NCBI GenBank assembly: GCA_025996815.1
Contig: BNTT01000023.1
Location: 1 to 32,107, forward strand
Length of the DNA: 32,107 nt
Direction: 5' to 3'
Origin: Bacteroidia bacterium
GTDB taxonomy: Bacteria; Bacteroidota; Bacteroidia; Bacteroidales; Azobacteroidaceae
Shown here: positions 7,934 to 15,382 of the stretch, piece by piece
Numbering within the stretch: position 1 is the first letter of the stretch
How the letters are laid out: each line of letters opens with the position of its first letter
Program-made: the position numbers and the translations under genes
The notes under the pieces: model-generated
Database searches by the model: none
What the model saw: only the letters and a program-made list of their open reading frames with translations
What the model was told of the DNA's origin: nothing

Positions 7934-9016
7934 TCACCGCTGTTGGCAATACTCAAGGAGTTCGTAGGCTGCCTTGTAATCGGGCTGCAAAGTGATTATT
8001 TTATTCAGGATTTCCTCTGCCGATTTGAAATTATTTTGTTCCACATAGACATTGGCAGTAAGCCATAGACTTTCTATTAGTCGGGGGTTGAGTTCGGTGA
8101 TGGTTTTGGCTACAGACAAAGCATTTGCTGAGTCACCTTTGCTGAGATAAAGCATTCTCAACATATAGAGTGCACCGATGTTGTTTTTGTGGAAGTCTAA
8201 CCAAAAATTTGTCAACTTCATGGCAAAATCTATATCCTCAGGCTTCCCTGTCGCTAAGATTTGAATCAAATTGTACAGAGCCTGTTCATCATAGGCATCG
8301 TATTCAAATGCTTTTTTGAATTGCGTCCATGCTTCGTCTAAATTTCTCTGCTGAAACGCGATATGCCCATAGTAGGTTGAGCGGTCTTCGCGCTTCAGCA
8401 CAAGCCCTATCGGCACGCCATCAACTTTGATTTGACAGGCTGCATTTTTGGGAGGGAATGCTGCTTTGCTCCGTAGCAAAGAAGGCTCTATTCCGGTAAC
8501 GGGAAATATCGCATAGTCCCAATCGCTGAACCCGCGCTCATTCCAACGCACAAAATCAACTGAAAATCGGGCGGTATCGTTTCGGAAAAAGTAGTTGACC
8601 GAGGATAGATGCCACGCTACTATTCGCGTTTTGCGCGTATTGTCAGGCGCACCGTTTTTTGCCACATCCGCCAATATCCACTCCGCCGCTTCGCGTGTTG
8701 TGTGGTCGTAGTAATCCATTTCATAGTTGCCGTAAGCACCTTTGGTGCCTCCCACAAACCGATTAAAGTAGGTGTATTCGTAGGGATGATTTTTTATTGT
8801 AAAAATAAGCGGGTCAAACAGCAAAACAACCGGCAAGACGGTAAGAGCAATTTTCACCTTTTTGTTTTTTGCCCAATTTACCAAAAAATTAAAGCCCAAC
8901 GCCGCGGCGACCACCAGCGTGGGGTAAACAAATGTTGAGTGCCGCCAGCCGCAGTAAACGATGGCTTTGGTGTAAGCAATCCAAAAAAGGGGAAAGGCAA
9001 AACAAAACAGCAGCAC
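7934..9016 (-). CDS. GT-C glycosyltransferase, C-terminal part with TPR repeats (frameshifted gene)
   Basis: C-terminal 360 aa of a membrane glycosyltransferase whose N-terminal part lies in another frame (8889-10040). The reading frame stays open from 9016 up to the G-run at 9070-9080 (giving VQLFAAARQQPKGYFWTFV...), where it meets a TAG, so the GTG at 9016 is only the first start-like codon and not a likely true start. It contains the last membrane helices (LLFCFAFPLFWIAY, IALTVLPVVLLFDPL), a soluble segment, and C-terminal TPR-like repeats (FQQRNLDEAWTQFKKAF, SLWLTANVYVEQNNFKSAEEIL). Convergent with mutS2, whose stop is 38 bp away. Confidence 0.75.
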   Translation of the reverse strand: MLLFCFAFPLFWIAYTKAIVYCGWRHSTFVYPTLVVAAALGFNFLVNWAKNKKVKIALTVLPVVLLFDPLIFTIKNHPYEYTYFNRFVGGTKGAYGNYEMDYYDHTTREAAEWILADVAKNGAPDNTRKTRIVAWHLSSVNYFFRNDTARFSVDFVRWNERGFSDWDYAIFPVTGIEPSLLRSKAAFPPKNAACQIKVDGVPIGLVLKREDRSTYYGHIAFQQRNLDEAWTQFKKAFEYDAYDEQALYNLIQILATGKPEDIDFAMKLTNFWLDFHKNNIGALYMLRMLYLSKGDSANALSVAKTITELNPRLIESLWLTANVYVEQNNFKSAEEILNKIITLQPDYKAAYELLEYCQQR

Positions 9017-10040
9017 GAATGTCCAAAAGTAGCCTTTCGGTTGCTGCCGCGCCGCCGCAAATAACTGTACCCCCCCCCCCTATTAGGACCGCTATAGGGG
9101 AGGTTATGCCAATATATTTCAGGGTGTAGTACCATGGATAATCTTTCGACCAAATAGATTTGCCTTCAAAAATTTGATACAACTCTACCGGAATGTGGGA
9201 GAGAAGTTTAAAAAAGAAAACAATGTGGTGCCGCGGGTCGCGCAAAGCGTATGGCCACAAAATGAACATCACCCCAAGCATTGCACCCAACACAACTGCC
9301 GCCTGCGCAAAGATTTTTTTCAGAATCGCTCTGTTTCCCTTGGAAAAATACTGCTTGGGCTTATTGACCATCAAGTAGTAAACCAGCACAAACAGTCCAA
9401 AGTATGCAAAGAATAGAAATCCACCGGGGCGCACACCGAGTGATGCACCCATCATCAGACCCAATTTCAGACTTGTTTTTAGTGTCGGATGGGGATACTC
9501 TTTTATGAACCACGCAATGTAGTAAATGGCACCAATTGCACAGGCTGCAAAAGGTATATCTTTTGGATTATTAAATGATTGCCCGACGATGTGCGGGGAG
9601 AGAAAAATCAGCAACAGAGCCATACAACCTGCTCGCCAGCCACCGATTAACCTTGCCAGCAGCCCAACGAATAGCATCAGAAAGGCACCCACGAGGGCAT
9701 TGCAAACGTGGCGCGCTGTCATATAGTCGTCGATATTAAGTGCTTTGACAATAAAAACCGTGAAAGTGTCAAAGGCAAGAGGCCAATACTTCATATCTCC
9801 AATACTGTTGCTGATATAGGAGGTATTTTGCCCCATAGAAGCATAGTATTCGTAAACAAGCAGTGCCTGCGGGTACTGGTACATATCCTCGTCTGTCGAA
9901 ATTCCGGCATCAAGGCTCATCAGTGGCATCACCACAAAAATAACTGCGGCAATGGAAATAAATACCCATTTCCACCACGATTGCTCGCTTGCCTGCGAGC
10001 TTACTTCTACTTTTTTTTCTGTCTTCATATCCATTATCAT
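8889..10040 (-). CDS. GT-C glycosyltransferase (PMT/ArnT-like), N-terminal part (frameshifted gene)
   Basis: N-terminal part of an integral-membrane glycosyltransferase that probably uses a polyprenyl-phosphate sugar donor. After a first helix (WVFISIAAVIFVVMPLMSL) comes GISTDEDMYQYPQA, with the acidic DED of the first periplasmic loop expected for GT-C enzymes; many further helices follow, plus NNPKDIPFAA, typical of the PMT_2-like group. Authentic sequence runs to about 9083 (YTLKYIGITSPIAVLI); past the G-run at 9070-9080 the frame reads out of phase to a stop at 8889. One G fewer (10) or two more (13) would join it to the 7934-9016 frame into a ~700 aa protein. The ATG at 10040 directly abuts the lptC stop at 10041, so they form an operon. 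Substrate unknown; envelope glycan or LPS is likely from context. Confidence 0.75.
   Translation of the reverse strand: MIMDMKTEKKVEVSSQASEQSWWKWVFISIAAVIFVVMPLMSLDAGISTDEDMYQYPQALLVYEYYASMGQNTSYISNSIGDMKYWPLAFDTFTVFIVKALNIDDYMTARHVCNALVGAFLMLFVGLLARLIGGWRAGCMALLLIFLSPHIVGQSFNNPKDIPFAACAIGAIYYIAWFIKEYPHPTLKTSLKLGLMMGASLGVRPGGFLFFAYFGLFVLVYYLMVNKPKQYFSKGNRAILKKIFAQAAVVLGAMLGVMFILWPYALRDPRHHIVFFFKLLSHIPVELYQIFEGKSIWSKDYPWYYTLKYIGITSPIAVLIGGGGTVICGGAAATERLLLDIRAAVLFCLSPFLDCLHQSHRLLRLAALNICLPHAGGRRGVGL
9070..9080. repeat. C11/G11 homopolymer at the glycosyltransferase frameshift
   Basis: Eleven consecutive C on the plus strand (G on the coding strand) exactly where the two halves of the glycosyltransferase change frame. 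Such a tract can slip during replication (phase variation) or be miscounted by sequencing. The sequence alone cannot tell these apart. Confidence 0.9.
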
Positions 10041-10613
10041 TTATTCCGTTTTTTTCTCAATCTTATCTTCCGCTATCTCGAAAGAATTTCTGTACATGGT
10101 GTAGTCGTCCATGTTGCTGTTCGACTTGAAGCCGTAGGCGGTTGTGAGGTCGCCGTTGCGGGTGATTTTGATGAAGGAGTCGGTGTAGATGGCTTCGTGC
10201 GAGTTGGGGGCGGCGAGGCGATTCCAATAGAGTTCGGAGGTCTCGAAGCGGTCGCCTGTCGGATTTTGTATGTCCACGTTGCCAATCAGGCGGAAGAGGT
10301 CTCTGTTGCGGTAGTAATAGGCGGTGTCGGCTTTCACGCTGCTCACGATTTGGAGCGATTCGTTGAACTGCTCCATATAGAAGCCCTCCGGAAAGAGGGT
10401 GTAGTCGACATAGTCGTCCCACACTTTGGCGGTGAGGCGGTAGCGCGTGATGCCGGAGTCGGAAATCAGCGACACGATGTCTTCGGCGTGCGTGAGGGGC
10501 TTTTCCACCACGTTCACGTCCACCGTCGCCAGCTTGCTTTTGGGCTGACACGCACCGGTCAGCAAGCAGCACCCCAGCAGCAGGATTACAGCATTTTGCG
10601 TTTTCTGAACCAC
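10041..10613 (-). CDS. lptC: LPS export lipoprotein LptC
   Basis: 190 aa. Type II signal peptide: charged start, LLLGCCLLTGAC lipobox with the acylated Cys near residue 22, then QPKSKL. The body (EDIVSLISDSGITRYRLTAKVWDDY, LFPEGFYMEQF, SVKADTAYYYRNRDLFRLIGNV, ETSELYWNR) is the LptC/OstA beta-jellyroll pattern: strands that carry lipopolysaccharide from the inner-membrane LptBFG extractor toward LptA. In Bacteroidota LptC is typically a lipoprotein, as here. It overlaps the upstream barrel gene by 28 bp and abuts the glycosyltransferase gene, so the three are probably one envelope-biogenesis operon. Confidence 0.88.
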   Translation of the reverse strand: MVQKTQNAVILLLGCCLLTGACQPKSKLATVDVNVVEKPLTHAEDIVSLISDSGITRYRLTAKVWDDYVDYTLFPEGFYMEQFNESLQIVSSVKADTAYYYRNRDLFRLIGNVDIQNPTGDRFETSELYWNRLAAPNSHEAIYTDSFIKITRNGDLTTAYGFKSNSNMDDYTMYRNSFEIAEDKIEKKTE

Positions 10614-11827
10614 AATTCGTTGAATGTATAACTGACTGTAAATTTCACATAATATTCGTTAATCATCCCGCTGACTTTGGGACGGAGCATTTCGCCCCCC
10701 ACCGCGAAGTTGAGATACGAGCGGCGGTCGAGCATCGGGATGCCTACGCCGATGGAAACGCCGTATTCGTCATAACCGCTGCCATTCGCCGTTTCAAAAT
10801 ACGAGCCGCTGTAATATGCTCCCGCACGGTAGTGCAGTGTGTGGACATATTCGCCGCCAAGGTTGATTTTCAGGCGGTTGGTGAGCGTGTCTGTCTTGCC
10901 GCCAAACTGAGCACTTGCCCAATTTTGGAAAGTCAGGTCTGCGCCAACAGTGTATTTGTTGTATTTGTGATAGGTCGCGCCGATGCCGAATGTTGAAGGC
11001 ATCTGAAAACGTTGATTGAGGTCGCCCGAGTATTTGGGGTCGTTTGTTATAGTGCCTGCGCTACTGTATTGTATTTCTGACGTGCTGTAGCGCGAGTTCA
11101 AATTCATTTGTGGTGCGAAAACGGCACCAATCACCACCTCTGTGTTGTTGCTCAGCGGATGGCGGTATTGCAATCCAAAGTTGAGGCTCAATCCGCTTGC
11201 GTGCAGGGAGTCGCTCCAAGTGGTGCGGTCGATGCTTGAACTGCTGAACGACGAGGTGCTCGAATGGGTAATGTCGCCAAACATGTAGCCGATTTTCACG
11301 CCGGCAGAGAGGCGGTTAAATTCGTAGGCGATGTTGCCGTAAAACTTGTTTATCCCGCCCGAGCCTTCGTATTGTTTGTAGGTGGTGTTGCCGGGTACAG
11401 ACGAAGTTTCACTGTTGCCGTATTTGTAGCCCACGTAGGAGACCGGCTCAATGCCTGCGCCGATGCCGATTTTTTTGGACACGGGAAACTGTACGGCGAT
11501 GTATTCCAGCCCCGCATTCCACCGCATATTCTTGTTGCCGTTGTCGTCAAAAAAGCCCACCTGCCCTCTCAGCCCGAAGTCGAGCATAAAAGTCATCGAA
11601 TCGACCGCCGAAAACGCCGCCGGATTGAGCGGGTTAATGTTTTTGGGATTGCGCAAGCCGTAGCCGATGCCGCCCATCCCGCGCTGGGAGGCAACGCTGG
11701 GGTCTGCCAACTGCCCATAGCCGTAGCGCGTGTAGGACGAGTTGGTGTTAGCACTTTGCGCGCAGATTACCGGGCAGTGAGCCGCCGTCAGTAAACACGC
11801 CACGAGTATTCGCTTGAATGTATTCAT
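10586..11827 (-). CDS. Outer-membrane beta-barrel protein (FadL/OmpP1-like)
   Basis: 413 aa with a Sec signal peptide (FKRILVACLLTAAHCPVICAQ, cleavage after AQ) and alternating amphipathic strands to the end, ending in an aromatic-rich strand (YYVKFTVSYTFNELWF) as usual for outer-membrane barrels. The early motif YTRYGYGQLADPSVASQRGMGG and the NPAAFSAVDSMTF stretch resemble the FadL/OmpP1-like proteins encoded next to lptC and coaX in Bacteroidales. The substrate is unknown; hydrophobic molecules or an envelope assembly role are guesses. Its end overlaps the lptC start. Upstream, a 345-bp palindrome array separates it from coaX. Confidence 0.78.
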   Translation of the reverse strand: MNTFKRILVACLLTAAHCPVICAQSANTNSSYTRYGYGQLADPSVASQRGMGGIGYGLRNPKNINPLNPAAFSAVDSMTFMLDFGLRGQVGFFDDNGNKNMRWNAGLEYIAVQFPVSKKIGIGAGIEPVSYVGYKYGNSETSSVPGNTTYKQYEGSGGINKFYGNIAYEFNRLSAGVKIGYMFGDITHSSTSSFSSSSIDRTTWSDSLHASGLSLNFGLQYRHPLSNNTEVVIGAVFAPQMNLNSRYSTSEIQYSSAGTITNDPKYSGDLNQRFQMPSTFGIGATYHKYNKYTVGADLTFQNWASAQFGGKTDTLTNRLKINLGGEYVHTLHYRAGAYYSGSYFETANGSGYDEYGVSIGVGIPMLDRRSYLNFAVGGEMLRPKVSGMINEYYVKFTVSYTFNELWFRKRKML

Positions 11828-11919
11828 TTTTTTTATTTTAATAATTCATTAACTTCTTTTTTACGATTATCTGCCATTGTACCACTAAATAGCATTTCCT
11901 GCAAGCAATTTCCGATTTT

Positions 11920-12264
11920 GTCCCGCAGGGACAGAATGTGCATAACCGTAGGTGGAGCGAAGCGCAACCTACGGAGAGGCGCACTCCCCCTCCTCCCATA
12001 GTCCCGCAGGGACGGCACTTTATTAACCGTAGGCTTCAGCCTACGGACAGCTCGCCACACACAACCTTCACCCCGCAGGGGTGACACTTGATAGTGCCGT
12101 CCCTGCGGGACTATGGGGGAGGAGGAGGTGTCTGACCATAGGTGCCCTGCCGTAGGCTGAAGCCTACGGTTAATAAAGTGCCGTCCCTGCGGGACTATGG
12201 GGGAGGCAAGGTGCCCCCCCGTAGGCTGAAGCCTACGGTTAATAAAGTGCTGTCCCTGCGGGAC
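11920..12264. repeat. REP-like palindrome array
   Basis: A dense array of two palindromes. GTCCCGCAGGGAC or its complement occurs at 11920, 12001, 12099, 12183 and 12252, with a variant ACCCCGCAGGGGT at 12070. CCGTAGGCTGAAGCCTACGG or variants occur at 11946 (with a longer loop), 12027, 12150 and 12219. The two are joined by a conserved GGCACTTTATTAA spacer. The left copies run forward and the right copies reversed, so 12001-12046 and 12150-12195 are inverted repeats and the whole array folds about a centre near 12095. It lies between coaX and the barrel gene on the same strand. An ORF across it encodes only repeat translation. Confidence 0.9.
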
Positions 12265-12338
12265 AAGGGGCGCAAGCCAAGTAGTATGATTGCAGATAGT
12301 CATTTTTTTTATTCTAAATAATTCTTTCTTTAAATAAC

Positions 12339-13058
12339 TCATTTCTGAAAATTTAATATTGCGTTAAGTCCTTTCGGGACTAAGTTTTCGTCTGCAAAGG
12401 TGCGATTTTTTAATTTGTTTTCAAAATAAAAAGCGGAACCTCCTGTTAAAAATGTCAAAACAGCCGCATTTTTTTGCTGTTCGTCGATGTAAGCGTCCAG
12501 TTCGCGGACGATTCCGCCCACTACGCCCGCGCGAATCGCCGTCGCGGTGTCGTAGCCAAACGCGGGCAATGCTCCCTCTGTGTCCACCAGCGGCAACCGC
12601 TCGGTGTAGGCGTGCAAAGCCTTGAATCGCAAATCGGGTCCGGGCGAGATGTTTCCACCCTTGTAAACGCCCTCGGAGGTTACAAAATCAATCGTAATCG
12701 CCGTTCCAATGTCGATGACCAGCAGATTGGCATTCGGATGCTGCGCCCGGACACCCACCGCCGCCGCCACGCGGTCCATCCCCAATGTCTGCGGCGTTTG
12801 ATAGTCAATCGCCAGAGGCAAAGGCAGTTGCGGCGTCAAAGTGAAAAAATGCTTTACCCTTTTCGACAGTAATTCCGAAAGCCAAGCCTCGTCTTTTTTG
12901 ACCGAGCACAAAATTCCCGCATCCACGCTAAGCCCGTCCAAAACCCCAAGCAAGCCCTTCTCAGTCAATTCATTAACAGGAAAAGACCTCACAAGCCTGT
13001 TCTTCTCAAACAGCGCGATTTTGCACGACGAATTGCCAATGTCAATGGTGATATTCAT
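12339..13058 (-). CDS. coaX: Type III pantothenate kinase
   Basis: 239 aa from ATG 13058 (MNITIDIGNSSCKIALFE); an ORF extension to 13148 runs through the promoter and is not coding. It phosphorylates pantothenate, the first step of coenzyme A synthesis, in the cytosol. ASKHA-fold motifs are present: phosphate-1 DIGNSS, TLGMDRVAAAVG with the catalytic-region Asp, phosphate-2 DIGTAITIDF, GGNISPG and the C-terminal LTGGSA. Length is usual. Transcribed divergently from lipB, with both promoter boxes in the 89-bp gap. The downstream REP array may end or attenuate the transcript. Confidence 0.95.
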   Translation of the reverse strand: MNITIDIGNSSCKIALFEKNRLVRSFPVNELTEKGLLGVLDGLSVDAGILCSVKKDEAWLSELLSKRVKHFFTLTPQLPLPLAIDYQTPQTLGMDRVAAAVGVRAQHPNANLLVIDIGTAITIDFVTSEGVYKGGNISPGPDLRFKALHAYTERLPLVDTEGALPAFGYDTATAIRAGVVGGIVRELDAYIDEQQKNAAVLTFLTGGSAFYFENKLKNRTFADENLVPKGLNAILNFQK

Positions 13059-13089
13059 TTTTCGTTTGCCACTCTTCTTTTGACGAGTG

Positions 13090-13097
13090 CAAAGGTA
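13090..13097 (-). promoter_or_regulatory. TACCTTTG -7 box for coaX
   Basis: Reverse-strand TACCTTTG, the Bacteroidota sigma-A -7 element, 31 nt upstream of the coaX ATG. It faces away from the lipB box 36 bp further on, giving a compact divergent promoter pair. Confidence 0.7.
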
Positions 13098-13133
13098 GTG
13101 AAAATTTTTGATTTTTTTATCCAAAAATATTCG

Positions 13134-13141
13134 TACCTTTG
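13134..13141 (+). promoter_or_regulatory. TACCTTTG -7 box for lipB, near-leaderless
   Basis: TACCTTTG ends only 5 nt before the lipB ATG at 13147. With transcription usually starting several nt after this element, the mRNA would begin at or next to the start codon. This box also argues against the longer ORF start at 13108, which lies upstream of the promoter. Confidence 0.7.
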
Positions 13142-13146
13142 CCATC

Positions 13147-13803
13147 ATGTTAAAGCATTTGGATTGGGGGCTTATCCCCTATGGGCAGGCTTATGAGCAG
13201 CAGCAGGCTCTTTTTGCGGAGGCTTTGCGGCAGAAGGCGGCGGGGGAGGCGGTGCAAAATACGGTGGTTTTTTGTGAGCATCCGCCCGTTTTTACGTTGG
13301 GGAAGCACGGTTTGGCGTCCAATTTGCTTGCTTCGGAGGCGGCTTTGGCGGCGCGGGGCATTGAGGTGTTTGCGATTGACCGCGGCGGCGACATCACCTG
13401 CCACTGTCCCGGGCAGTTGGTGGTTTATCCGATTATCGACTTGGAGGCGTTTCATATCGGGCTGAAGAGCTACGTTCACCGCTTGGAGGAGGCGATTATT
13501 CGCGTGCTCGCGGTGTTTGGGATTTGCGGCGAGCGATTGGACGGCGCAACGGGCGTGTGGCTCGACAGGGACGACCCGCGGCAGACGCGAAAAATCGCCG
13601 CGATTGGCGTGCGGTGCAGTCGCTACGTCACGATGCACGGCTTGGCGTTGAATGTGAACACCGATTTGAGTTATTTCACGCTGATTAACCCTTGCGGGTT
13701 TGTGGATAAGGGCGTCACCTCGATGCAGCAGGAATTGGGGCGCGAGGTGGATATGGAAGCGGTAAAAAAACTGTTTGATGAATATTGGACATTTGACATT
13801 TGA
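13147..13803 (+). CDS. lipB: Octanoyltransferase LipB
   Basis: 218 aa from ATG 13147. Transfers octanoyl from acyl-carrier protein to lipoyl domains of 2-oxoacid dehydrogenases and the glycine cleavage H protein. Family motifs: RGGDIT..CPGQLVVYPIIDL, the Lys of RKIAAIGVRCSRYVTMHGLALNV, and the acyl-accepting Cys of INPCGFVDKGVTSM. Odd point: the usual THYHGPGQ-like block reads TCHCPGQ, with a Cys where Gly is normal. Its 3' end overlaps dusB by 26 bp, implying translational coupling. glyA elsewhere in the window belongs to connected one-carbon metabolism, but they are not adjacent. Confidence 0.93.
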   Translation: MLKHLDWGLIPYGQAYEQQQALFAEALRQKAAGEAVQNTVVFCEHPPVFTLGKHGLASNLLASEAALAARGIEVFAIDRGGDITCHCPGQLVVYPIIDLEAFHIGLKSYVHRLEEAIIRVLAVFGICGERLDGATGVWLDRDDPRQTRKIAAIGVRCSRYVTMHGLALNVNTDLSYFTLINPCGFVDKGVTSMQQELGREVDMEAVKKLFDEYWTFDI

Positions 13804-14752
13804 TGACTATCCCGTGTTTTTGGCACCGATGGAGGACGTGACGGATATTGGTTTCAGGCTGCTGTGCAAGCAGTTTGGCGCGGATATGGTTTATACCGAA
13901 TTTATTTCGAGCGACGCGCTGATTCGGCATATCAGCAAGACGCAGAGCAAGTTGGAGGTGTCGGACGAGGAACGTCCCGTGGCGGTGCAGATTTATGGCA
14001 GGGAGGTGGAGGCGATGGTGCGCGCGGCGCAGATTTGCGAGGAGGCACAGCCCGATGTCATCGACCTGAATTTCGGCTGTCCGGTCAAGAAAGTCGCCGG
14101 CAAGGGTGCCGGTTCGGGGATGTTGCGCACGCCCGACAAGTTGCTCGAAATCACGGCGGCGGTGGTCAAGGCGGTGAACGTGCCGGTGACGGTCAAAACG
14201 CGCTTGGGATGGGATGCCGACAATCAAATTATCGTCGATTTGGCGGAGCGATTGCAGGATTGCGGCATCGCCGCGCTCACTGTTCACGGACGCACGCGCG
14301 CTCAGATGTATGCCGGCGAAGCCGACTGGACGCTGATTGGTGCGGTCAAAAACAACCCGCGGATGCACATCCCCATCATCGGCAACGGCGACATCAACTC
14401 ACCCGAACGGGCAAGGCAGGCTTTCGACCGCTACGGCGTGGATGCGGTGATGGTGGGGCGCGGCAGCATCGGCGCGCCGTGGATTTTTCAGGCGATGAAG
14501 CACTATCTCAACACCGGCGAATTGCCCGAAAAACAGCCGTTTGATTACTATTTGTCGGTCTTGAAGCAACAAATCTGCCAAAGTGTCGAACGCTTAGACG
14601 AGCGGCGCGGCATCTTGCACAGCCGCCGACATATCGCTGCAAGCCCGCTTTTCAAGGGCATCCCCGACTTCAAACCCACCCGAATAGCGATGCTCCGCGC
14701 TGCCACAAAGGAAGAATTATTCGGAATAATGGAACAAATTTATGCCAAATAA
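13778..14752 (+). CDS. dusB: tRNA-dihydrouridine synthase (DusB-like)
   Basis: 324 aa from ATG 13778, starting inside the lipB 3' end. FMN enzyme that reduces uridine to dihydrouridine in the tRNA D-loop, using NADPH. It shows the TIM-barrel family motifs APMEDVTD, the catalytic Cys of DLNFGCPVKKVAGKGAGSGML, TVKTRLGW, LTVHGRTRAQMYAGEADW, IIGNGDI and VMVGRGSIGAPWIF. A C-terminal helical domain follows (HSRRHIAASPLFKGIPDFKPTR). Bacteroidota usually carry a single DusB-type enzyme. No terminator immediately after the stop; a separate small-RNA promoter starts 41 nt downstream. Confidence 0.93.
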   Translation: MNIGHLTFDDYPVFLAPMEDVTDIGFRLLCKQFGADMVYTEFISSDALIRHISKTQSKLEVSDEERPVAVQIYGREVEAMVRAAQICEEAQPDVIDLNFGCPVKKVAGKGAGSGMLRTPDKLLEITAAVVKAVNVPVTVKTRLGWDADNQIIVDLAERLQDCGIAALTVHGRTRAQMYAGEADWTLIGAVKNNPRMHIPIIGNGDINSPERARQAFDRYGVDAVMVGRGSIGAPWIFQAMKHYLNTGELPEKQPFDYYLSVLKQQICQSVERLDERRGILHSRRHIAASPLFKGIPDFKPTRIAMLRAATKEELFGIMEQIYAK

Positions 14753-14792
14753 GCATTTTTAACATTAAATTAAAGATTTTTATAGAAAAAAA

Positions 14793-14824
14793 TTTGGCAA
14801 ATCCACAAAAACCCCCTACCTTTG
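14793..14824 (+). promoter_or_regulatory. Consensus TTTG-N20-TACCTTTG promoter
   Basis: TTTG at 14793-14796 and TACCTTTG at 14817-14824 are separated by 20 nt, matching the Bacteroidota -33/-7 consensus. No ORF follows, but a terminator does at 14876. Confidence 0.75.
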
Positions 14825-14830
14825 CATGTA

Positions 14831-14902
14831 GTTTTTTCATAATAGTATTAGATTTTAAGGTTAATAAGATGAATTAGGGAATTTGTGAAAATTCCCTTTT
14901 TC
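14831..14902 (+). ncRNA. Candidate small RNA (~72 nt)
   Basis: Between a consensus promoter and a strong intrinsic terminator lie about 70 nt with no useful ORF (GTTTTTTCATAATAGTATTA ... AAGGTTAATAAGATGAATT). I recall a similar TTCATAATAGTATTAGATTTAAGGTT stretch next to Bacteroidales promoters, which would fit a conserved small RNA or leader family; that is memory and not checked. The start is estimated at 6-7 nt after the -7 box. The function is unknown. Alternatively it is the terminated leader of a gene displaced by the insertion sequence downstream. Confidence 0.5.
14876..14902 (+). terminator. Rho-independent terminator of the small RNA
   Basis: AGGGAATTT (14876-14884) pairs perfectly with AAATTCCCT (14889-14897) around a GTGA (GNRA) tetraloop, followed at once by a T run. 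Nine base pairs and the U tract make a convincing intrinsic terminator. Confidence 0.85.
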
Positions 14903-14930
14903 ATTTTAAATAATTCCTGATTAAGGGACG

Positions 14931-15007
14931 GCACATTTTTCATCCCGTTAGGGCATAGCCGTCAGGTTAAGGCTGAAAGCCTTTGAGCAATAGCGTAGGG
15001 CATCGCC
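14931..15007. repeat. Dispersed palindromic repeat, interrupted by the IS
   Basis: GGGACGGCAC echoes the spacer of the 11920-12264 array, followed by AAGGCTGAAAGCCTT (a small palindrome) and GCGTAGGGCATCGCC. The last part looks like the left half of a GTAGGGCATCGCCCTAC-type palindrome that I recall as common in Bacteroidales; its right half is replaced by the insertion sequence at 15008. Confidence 0.55.
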
Positions 15008-15062
15008 CAGTCGTGGTCGGAAGAAAAACCGGTACACCCCCCGGCTTTTACCGGGAAACGGC

Positions 15063-15371
15063 TTATGGCGCGGGTAAATTCAAACGCTTCAAATCGCCGC
15101 CTGAGTGCACGACAGCAATAGCAATGATAAGCTCTTGCAGCTCTATTTCCATTCTCCGTTTGGCTGTTTTGTAGCCCAATTGATTTTCCTGCTTGTAAAT
15201 CCTTATCAGTATGGCGACAATCAGAGTCATGTACAGCACGATTCGGATGCCGTTTTCATTCAGGGACAGGAAATGTGAAAAATTCAACTCCTGTTTTAAG
15301 AAGCGAAACCAAACTTCAATGTTCCACCGGCGACGATACATTTGAGCAACGGTTTCCGCCCGCAGATTCAA
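15063..15371 (-). CDS. IS4-family transposase, C-terminal part (frameshifted)
   Basis: Carries the Y-(2)-R-(3)-E-(6)-K signature, YRRRWNIEVWFRFLKQEL, with the last catalytic Glu of the DDE triad, and ends in IIAIAVVHSGGDLKRLNLP. The frame is open upstream through NILLITNILNLRAETVAQM-like sequence (IRFRPADSDQDILLITN), so it joins the N-terminal ORF across a shift near 15440-15470. It cannot make a working transposase on its own. Confidence 0.75.
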   Translation of the reverse strand: MNLRAETVAQMYRRRWNIEVWFRFLKQELNFSHFLSLNENGIRIVLYMTLIVAILIRIYKQENQLGYKTAKRRMEIELQELIIAIAVVHSGGDLKRLNLPAP

Positions 15372-15382
15372 TATGTTTGTTA

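Noticed and set aside
9708..10631. 307-aa plus-strand ORF opposite lptC and the glycosyltransferase
   Set aside because: Antisense to two recognisable genes, with no signal or family features.
12001..12264. Possible CRISPR array
   Set aside because: The repeats are palindromes in both orientations with uniform, non-unique spacers and no cas genes, so it is a REP-type array.
11833..12342. 169-aa minus-strand ORF between coaX and the barrel gene
   Set aside because: Its translation is a string of repeated VPQGRHFINRRLQPT-like blocks, that is, the palindrome array read through. No family, and the frame is open only because the repeats lack stops.
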